This document shows positions 59,271 to 64,000 of a stretch of DNA of 64,000 nucleotides, in pieces. How positions within the stretch are numbered: position 1 is the stretch's first letter; each line of letters begins with the position of its first letter. The translations under genes were made by a program, and so were the position numbers. The notes under the pieces were generated by a model that searched no databases, was not told the DNA's origin, and saw only the letters and a program-made list of their open reading frames with translations. The stretch lies in the NCBI GenBank assembly GCA_000473305.1, contig CP006772.1, positions 744,001-808,000 on the forward strand, written 5' to 3'. The DNA is from Bacteroidales bacterium CF (lineage in GTDB: Bacteria > Bacteroidota > Bacteroidia > Bacteroidales > UBA932).

Positions 59271-61613
59271 TTATCTTCTGTATGTTGATCCAGAAGAACT
59301 TGGTTGCCTTGTACTCTCTCTCTTTTCAGAGTTTCTCTCTTCGGAACTATTGCTTTTTTTCACTTCCTTTTTCTCCGGTTCATCCCTCTTCTTATTTACA
59401 GAATTGTCCCGCGGAGATTCTCTCCTTGGTTGTGTGTATTGGTATTGGTCGCGTTTGTTATTGTAAGTCTCGGTTTTTTTATTGCTCCTCTCTCTTGAGT
59501 TATACTGCTCGTTTAGTCCGCGGTTAGAGTTAGCAGGATTTTGAGTGTTATTGCCTCTTCTTATCTGTGAATCCTGTCTTACATTGTTCTGGCCGGTAGG
59601 GGGCTGATTCCTGTTTACTGTTGTCGGAGTCTGATTCCTTCTTACAGGTGTTTGATCCTCTCTTCTTGTAGTTGTCTGGTCTCTTCTGACCTGATTTGTC
59701 TGGTTTACCCAGTTATTTCCGCTCCTTGCCTTGTAAACATTGCCCTTGTCGTCAGTATATACATTATTCGGTCGCCTAGAGGTATTTGGCTCTCTCCTGT
59801 ATGTCGAACCGGAAACTCTTCTCTGTTCGTTTTCCTTTTTATTATACAGATTGTTGAAAGCCCGGTTGTCTCTGGGATTGTCCCTGAAATCATTTTTTTG
59901 TGGCCTTGGTCGTTCCGGTGAGTATCCTCTTCTGTCACCCAGATTATATCTGTGGTATTGTCCGTGTCTGTATCCGACAGGCCCCCAGTATCCATGGGTG
60001 TGTTTATGAAAATGGTTGTCGAATCTTATCCAGTTAACGCCTCCGAATGGTGTCCCGTAAGAAAATCCCCAACCTGTGAATGGGTTGTAATGAACATTAA
60101 AGCCATATGTAAGAGGCCTCGGGAAATAGTGTGTCCTGTACCAAGGCTTGTAATGATAGCCTGTGCCGTAGAATACACATCCCCTGTAAATGTAGTTGTT
60201 TGTATATCCCGGATAATATCCGATTCTTACAACATCAGGTGTATAGTCATATATAAACACATATCTTACATTGTAGACAGGATTGTCCGGAGGGATTGAC
60301 ATGAACTCGGCCGGTATACTGACTGAGACCTCCCATGGTCCGTATGGATTATAACTCTCGAACCATACTGCGTCGTCACAGCAGTAATAGGTACCGTTAT
60401 AGTATATTACAGCCTTGTCTGTGTTTATTGCATACTTTAATTGTGTACCTCTTATGTAATCAAACTGAGGATCTCCGTCGTAATATATGTCAAGCTGCAT
60501 TCTGCCGCGCCTGATTTCGGCTGTTTGTGGAATTCTGGTCTCAAGCACGGCCTCCATCGCCTCTCTGGTTCCAGCTATACTGGAAAGAACATTGTTTACC
60601 GGCGAATCTTCGGGGATTGAACGGAAATCTTCAGGAAGGGCATCCGGTGGAACGAATGTCCAGTTGTCGGATATAAGGCTTCTTGATTTGTACCATCTTC
60701 CGGAGATTAATACATAATAGAGTTGAGAGTTTATATCCATCAATATATCATCATCGCTGTTTGTAACATATAGAAGTGATGTGTTCCTGATAGGGGAGAA
60801 TCTAGGGGCTCCGTTAGAAGATAACAACTCTGCAGGATGGGTGCGGACAATTATACCAGATGGGGCACTGCCTTGGGTAATTTGCTCATTATCTGAAGAT
60901 CCCATCTTTTCTGCCTTAACTACCTTCGCAGGGACATTACTAGTGAGTCTCCATCCTTCAAATATCGAACGGGATGAATACCAATAGTTGCCTCCGTTAA
61001 GATAGAAGAGATCCGTGTCTGGATCCATAACTATGAAAAATGGAGTGTTCACAACATATTTCAGATTTGTACCATCTATTTTCTGAAGAATGGGGTCTCC
61101 GTCAAGAAGTACAAGAGCTGTGGGTTTTGTAACAAACAGTATCTCAGGCGCCTCATTGTACAGCTGTTCGGATTCGGAAAGCTGTTTCTGTTCAAGCCCT
61201 GCTGTGAGCTCATCCATTGACATCACCATGTCCCATTCCGGAACCTCTCTCTCGACAATTGTGTTCATTCTGGAGATTTCGTTTTCATCAAGCCCCGGGA
61301 ATTTGTTGGCTACTATATCAATATCAAGCAGTCTTACACGACGGTCGTCGCGATCAGTTGCTATTCTGCAAACATACCAGATTGCTCCGTAAACCTCATC
61401 CTTGTCTCCTGGTGCTTCAATTATTACAGCAGATCTGCACTCCATCCTGTTCCTGTCCAAAGACTCTATTTCAGGTTGAAAAATTGTGATCTTGCCACTG
61501 GATGATATGATCTCTCTCGGCCAATTACGGAATTCGGCAGCATTCATGGTTGAAAAAGAGATAATTATGGACAACACAAATGTCATCGATGATTTGATAG
61601 TCAGAGGTTTCAT
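59271..61613 (-). CDS. Large secreted protein with basic low-complexity C-terminus
   Basis: The 780-residue product has a signal peptide (about 1-26). Residues about 30-470 contain repeated units with VVNTPFFIVMDPDTDLFYLN, NTSLLYVTNSDDDILMDI and KYAINTDKAVIYYNGTYYCC, each followed by a Trp/Tyr-rich segment such as WYKSRSLISDNWTFVP. Next comes a Tyr/Gly/His-rich part (TYGFNVHYNPFTGWGFSYG). The last 200 residues are Arg/Asn/Gln/Ser-rich and disordered. Similar proteins have been labelled carbohydrate-binding family V/XII-like, but I cannot confirm this. It is convergent with the hybrid kinase gene. Confidence 0.6.
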   Translation of the reverse strand: MKPLTIKSSMTFVLSIIISFSTMNAAEFRNWPREIISSSGKITIFQPEIESLDRNRMECRSAVIIEAPGDKDEVYGAIWYVCRIATDRDDRRVRLLDIDIVANKFPGLDENEISRMNTIVEREVPEWDMVMSMDELTAGLEQKQLSESEQLYNEAPEILFVTKPTALVLLDGDPILQKIDGTNLKYVVNTPFFIVMDPDTDLFYLNGGNYWYSSRSIFEGWRLTSNVPAKVVKAEKMGSSDNEQITQGSAPSGIIVRTHPAELLSSNGAPRFSPIRNTSLLYVTNSDDDILMDINSQLYYVLISGRWYKSRSLISDNWTFVPPDALPEDFRSIPEDSPVNNVLSSIAGTREAMEAVLETRIPQTAEIRRGRMQLDIYYDGDPQFDYIRGTQLKYAINTDKAVIYYNGTYYCCDDAVWFESYNPYGPWEVSVSIPAEFMSIPPDNPVYNVRYVFIYDYTPDVVRIGYYPGYTNNYIYRGCVFYGTGYHYKPWYRTHYFPRPLTYGFNVHYNPFTGWGFSYGTPFGGVNWIRFDNHFHKHTHGYWGPVGYRHGQYHRYNLGDRRGYSPERPRPQKNDFRDNPRDNRAFNNLYNKKENEQRRVSGSTYRREPNTSRRPNNVYTDDKGNVYKARSGNNWVNQTNQVRRDQTTTRREDQTPVRRNQTPTTVNRNQPPTGQNNVRQDSQIRRGNNTQNPANSNRGLNEQYNSRERSNKKTETYNNKRDQYQYTQPRRESPRDNSVNKKRDEPEKKEVKKSNSSEERNSEKRESTRQPSSSGSTYRR

Positions 61614-61687
61614 AATAATGTTGTTTTATTGACTATAGATGTTCAAAATTCGGGCCATAACAAGCCTCTCTTTGCGGGATAGTATTG

Positions 61688-62419
61688 CTATTTTGCCCTG
61701 TAAACAAGCTTCATTGTTATTGAAGCAGTCTTCTCCCTGGAAGATGTATTAAAGGTGCCGCCCCAAGAGTAATCCTCGTTGGAATTCTGACCTGTAATCT
61801 GTATTATCCCCATCTGTGCATTAACCAGTTTCCCGATTGAACTCCCTGACTTCTCTGCTATTTTCTCTGCTCTTTGCCTTGCATCCTCAGTGGCTTCGGA
61901 GACAAGTTCCAATTTCAGGTCTGCAAGCTTGGTGTAGTAATACCTAGGCGCTTTTGAGTTAAACTGTACACCATCGTTTATAAGTTCGGTAATATTCCTT
62001 GAAAGCTCTTCGATCTTTTCAATATCCCGGGAGGTAATCTGAATTGACTGAGTCAGTTTATACCCTGTAAAATCTTCGCCCATATATTCTCCTGATGCAG
62101 AGTACTTTCTTTTTACCTGCTCGTTTATCTCTATTGCGCTGAATACTATGTCTTTCTTTTCAATGCCGTTCTTTTTAAGGTACTCTCCGATAAGTTCCTT
62201 GTCCTTGTTTAGTTCGTATGATGCACTCTTAAGGTCCACTCTTACTTTTGAGAAATATCCCTCCCATACAATCAGGTCTGAGGTAAAGTTTTTCTCACTC
62301 AAGCCTGTAACGGTAATTTGTCTCTCTGCCTGACTCCTTTTTACATAGGCATTACCCAGGACAATCGCGGCAATCACTGTTGCAGCGGAAATCAGGATGT
62401 ATTTGTAGCTGTTATTCAT
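61688..62419 (-). CDS. SIMPL domain protein (DUF541), membrane-anchored
   Basis: The product has 243 residues. An N-terminal membrane anchor (about 7-25) is followed by the SIMPL domain: QITVTGLSEKNFTSDLIVW, GIEKKDIVFSAIEINEQ, and the closing ATEDARQRAEKIAEKSGSSI motif that typifies DUF541. Family members are periplasmic oligomers with unclear function, linked in some bacteria to oxidative stress. The gene lies 13 nt downstream of gldA on the same strand and 74 nt upstream of the large secreted protein gene. Confidence 0.87.
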   Translation of the reverse strand: MNNSYKYILISAATVIAAIVLGNAYVKRSQAERQITVTGLSEKNFTSDLIVWEGYFSKVRVDLKSASYELNKDKELIGEYLKKNGIEKKDIVFSAIEINEQVKRKYSASGEYMGEDFTGYKLTQSIQITSRDIEKIEELSRNITELINDGVQFNSKAPRYYYTKLADLKLELVSEATEDARQRAEKIAEKSGSSIGKLVNAQMGIIQITGQNSNEDYSWGGTFNTSSREKTASITMKLVYRAK

Positions 62420-62432
62420 ATATTTTGGATTA

Positions 62433-63530
62433 TTATTGTTTTTTTCTCATTCTGCCTGTAGCATCTGCGGCAATCATTGCCGCAATGATACTTTCCGGTT
62501 CAATACTGCAGGCCTCATGGTGTATGCTCTCTTCCGGCCTGCAAGTTGCAACAGCAACTTTCATAAGGTCATCATAACCTACATTTTTTATGTTTAACTC
62601 TCTGAAGGTAGTAGGAAGTCCTACACTTTCGCAGAATTGATATACAGTTTCGTTCTCACATGGATCATTGTCAGTAAGGTGCAGAGATGTCAACACTCCG
62701 AAAGCAACCTTTTCACCATGATAAAGACCATGAGTCTGTTCCAGGGCAGTCAGGCCATTGTGTATTGCATGAGCTGCACCAAGTCCTGAACTTTCAAAAC
62801 CTATGCCGCTCAGTAGTATGTTTGCCTCAACAATATGGTTGAAAGCCGGTGTCACGATATTGTTCTCATTCGCAATCCTGGCAGATATACCATATTTAAG
62901 CAGGGTGTCGTAACATAATCTGGCAATGCTCAAACCGGTAAGTGTGCTGTAACCTCCGCAGGCGTTTTCCGAATTAGTACGCTCGCATGATCTTGCCTCG
63001 AACCATGTGGCCAGCGCGTCTCCCATACCAGATACAAGAAAGCGTGAAGGAGCACAAGAGATGATTTTTGTATCGACAAGCACAACCTGTGGGTTCATTT
63101 TCTGATAATAAACATAGTCAAAAACCCCATTCATAGTGTAGACCACTGCACAGCCGCTGCAAGGGGCATCGGTGGATGCAATAGTGGGAACTACAATCAC
63201 CGGTATTCCGTTTTTATCTGCCGAAATTTTTGCGGTGTCAATTGTTTTTCCGCCACCCATACCGACAATTACATCAATCTTTTCATTCTGAATCAGAGAG
63301 CAGACTCTCTCTATCTCCTTTTCGGAGCACTCGCCGTTAAATTCACATATAACGAGTGACTCTTTCAATTCCTCTCTTACACTATACCTTGGTAGTATGC
63401 TCTTCACTACTGTCGATGAAGCAAGGATAAGGCTTTTTGTGCCCAGTAATCTTATTAGCTCAGGTAATTGTGCCACTGCACCTTCTGCCTGTATGTACTT
63501 ACCCGGAAAAACTGCTTTAAATGGTTTCAT
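62433..63530 (-). CDS. gldA: Glycerol dehydrogenase (iron-containing ADH family)
   Basis: The ATG at 63530 (365 residues) overlaps the TGA of the antiporter gene as ATGA and is therefore the likely start; an upstream ATG adds 8 residues. The NAD loop is VGMGGGKTIDTAK, with DAPCSGCAVVYT, and the metal ligands include the two His in GLGAAHAIHNGLT and THGLYHGEKVAFG. It oxidises glycerol to dihydroxyacetone, or acts on related diols, with NAD. The length fits GldA. No dihydroxyacetone kinase is near. Translation is probably coupled to the antiporter gene. Confidence 0.85.
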   Translation of the reverse strand: MKPFKAVFPGKYIQAEGAVAQLPELIRLLGTKSLILASSTVVKSILPRYSVREELKESLVICEFNGECSEKEIERVCSLIQNEKIDVIVGMGGGKTIDTAKISADKNGIPVIVVPTIASTDAPCSGCAVVYTMNGVFDYVYYQKMNPQVVLVDTKIISCAPSRFLVSGMGDALATWFEARSCERTNSENACGGYSTLTGLSIARLCYDTLLKYGISARIANENNIVTPAFNHIVEANILLSGIGFESSGLGAAHAIHNGLTALEQTHGLYHGEKVAFGVLTSLHLTDNDPCENETVYQFCESVGLPTTFRELNIKNVGYDDLMKVAVATCRPEESIHHEACSIEPESIIAAMIAADATGRMRKKQ

Positions 63531-64000
63531 AGTTGTTGCTTTATGTTTACACAATCAAAAACGTAATTGAGTGAATCCCTGTTTTCCGCCAGCAGGAACA
63601 GTCTGTCTCCCTTCTCCAGTTTTGTCGCTCCTGTCGGAATAAAATACTTGCCGTCTCTCTCTATCGTAGATATTACAATGGTTGTGGGCCACCCAAGCTG
63701 TACTATTTTTTTACCGGCTGCAGGACACCCCTCTTTAACTATCACCTCTGTCAGGAGAGACTTGGGACTCTCTGTAAATTCTATATCGCTTTTATTTCTC
63801 TGTTTGAGATTGACCGGAAGTGTAAGGTGAAGCCAACGTGCAACTTTTGCCAGAGAGGTTCCTTGAATGACAACAGATGTCAAGGAAACGAAGAAAACTA
63901 TATTGAAAATGGTTCCTGCTTTCTCTGCTCCGGCCAGCAGGGGGTATGTGGCGAATACAATCGGGACTGCACCCCTCAAACCTCCCCAGGATAGAAAAAG
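63527..64000 (-). CDS. Potassium/proton antiporter with TrkA-C domain, C-terminal part (cut by window edge)
   Basis: The frame enters from the right edge and ends at the TGA at 63527; about 157 codons are visible. The last membrane segments read LSWGGLRGAVPIVFATYPLL and IFNIVFFVSLTSVVIQGTSL, matching the NhaP2/CvrA type of K+/H+ antiporter. A cytosolic TrkA-C domain (LTEVIVKEGCPAAGKKIVQL and GDRLFLLAENRDSLNYVF) follows. TrkA-C binds nucleotides to gate the antiporter. The start lies outside the window. Confidence 0.9.
   Translation of the reverse strand, partial: LFLSWGGLRGAVPIVFATYPLLAGAEKAGTIFNIVFFVSLTSVVIQGTSLAKVARWLHLTLPVNLKQRNKSDIEFTESPKSLLTEVIVKEGCPAAGKKIVQLGWPTTIVISTIERDGKYFIPTGATKLEKGDRLFLLAENRDSLNYVFDCVNIKQQL

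Noticed and set aside
1-64000. tRNA or rRNA genes
   Set aside because: No cloverleaf-like or rRNA-like sequence was recognised in the intergenic regions; a dedicated search was not possible.

Overview
The window looks like a chromosome segment of a member of the Bacteroidota, most likely order Bacteroidales. The support is a SusC/SusD pair, DUF4491, DUF3788 and DUF6242-type proteins, TlpA-like thioredoxins, GH92 and GH78 glycosidases, promoters of the TTG / TAnnTTTG type, and few strong Shine-Dalgarno sites. Nothing in it fixes the genus. No rRNA, tRNA, transposase, phage gene or CRISPR array was seen. Both edges cut a gene: a GH92 mannosidase on the left and a K+/H+ antiporter on the right.

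Layout. 1-4344 (minus): the start of a GH92 enzyme, then a four-gene set (UDP-glucuronate 4-epimerase, GT39 transferase, LAB_N membrane protein, GT2 polyprenyl-phosphate transferase) that could build and transfer a lipid-linked uronic acid. 4400-7111: OmpA-like, Yip1-like, YjbQ and DUF4491 genes. 7112-7828: a gene-free stretch full of long palindromic repeats. 7829-11272 (minus): orphan solute-binding protein, DUF190, fluoride channel CrcB and an amino-acid permease. 11405-12140: DUF134 regulator and NifX-like protein behind a perfect palindromic operator. 12463-20198 (plus): ilvDBNCAE, preceded by an Ile/Val/Leu-rich leader peptide and attenuator. 20195-25038 (minus): pheA, an aminotransferase gene, tyrA, aroG/chorismate mutase and aroD, preceded by a Phe/Tyr-rich leader peptide and attenuator. 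The two amino-acid operons run tail to tail and overlap by 4 nt.

25123-30547 (minus): cation/proton antiporter, lipocalin, GH78 rhamnosidase, SMR transporter and an unknown secreted protein. 30548-30945: a second palindromic element and a terminator. 30946-41876 (minus): two thioredoxin-fold proteins, SusD, SusC, a DUF6242/kelch lipoprotein and a TPR-HTH regulator. 41925-48551: peptidase-like hydrolase, a STAS-phosphotransferase fusion, Asp/Glu racemase, small secreted protein, Hsp20 and GuaB. 48707-52644: MATE pump, cytidylate-kinase-like protein, DUF3788 and a KamA-type radical SAM enzyme. 52817-59251 (plus): TonB receptor, YfiR-like protein, histidine kinase, response regulator and hybrid kinase, probably one signalling operon. 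59271-64000 (minus): a large basic secreted protein, SIMPL protein, glycerol dehydrogenase and the truncated antiporter.

The strongest non-coding observations are two ribosome-mediated attenuators with visible leader peptides, terminators and competing antiterminator pairings, and a family of long hairpin elements (7163-7282, about 7590-7778, 30639-30803). The hairpins share an apex sequence, but their stems differ in sequence while staying complementary.
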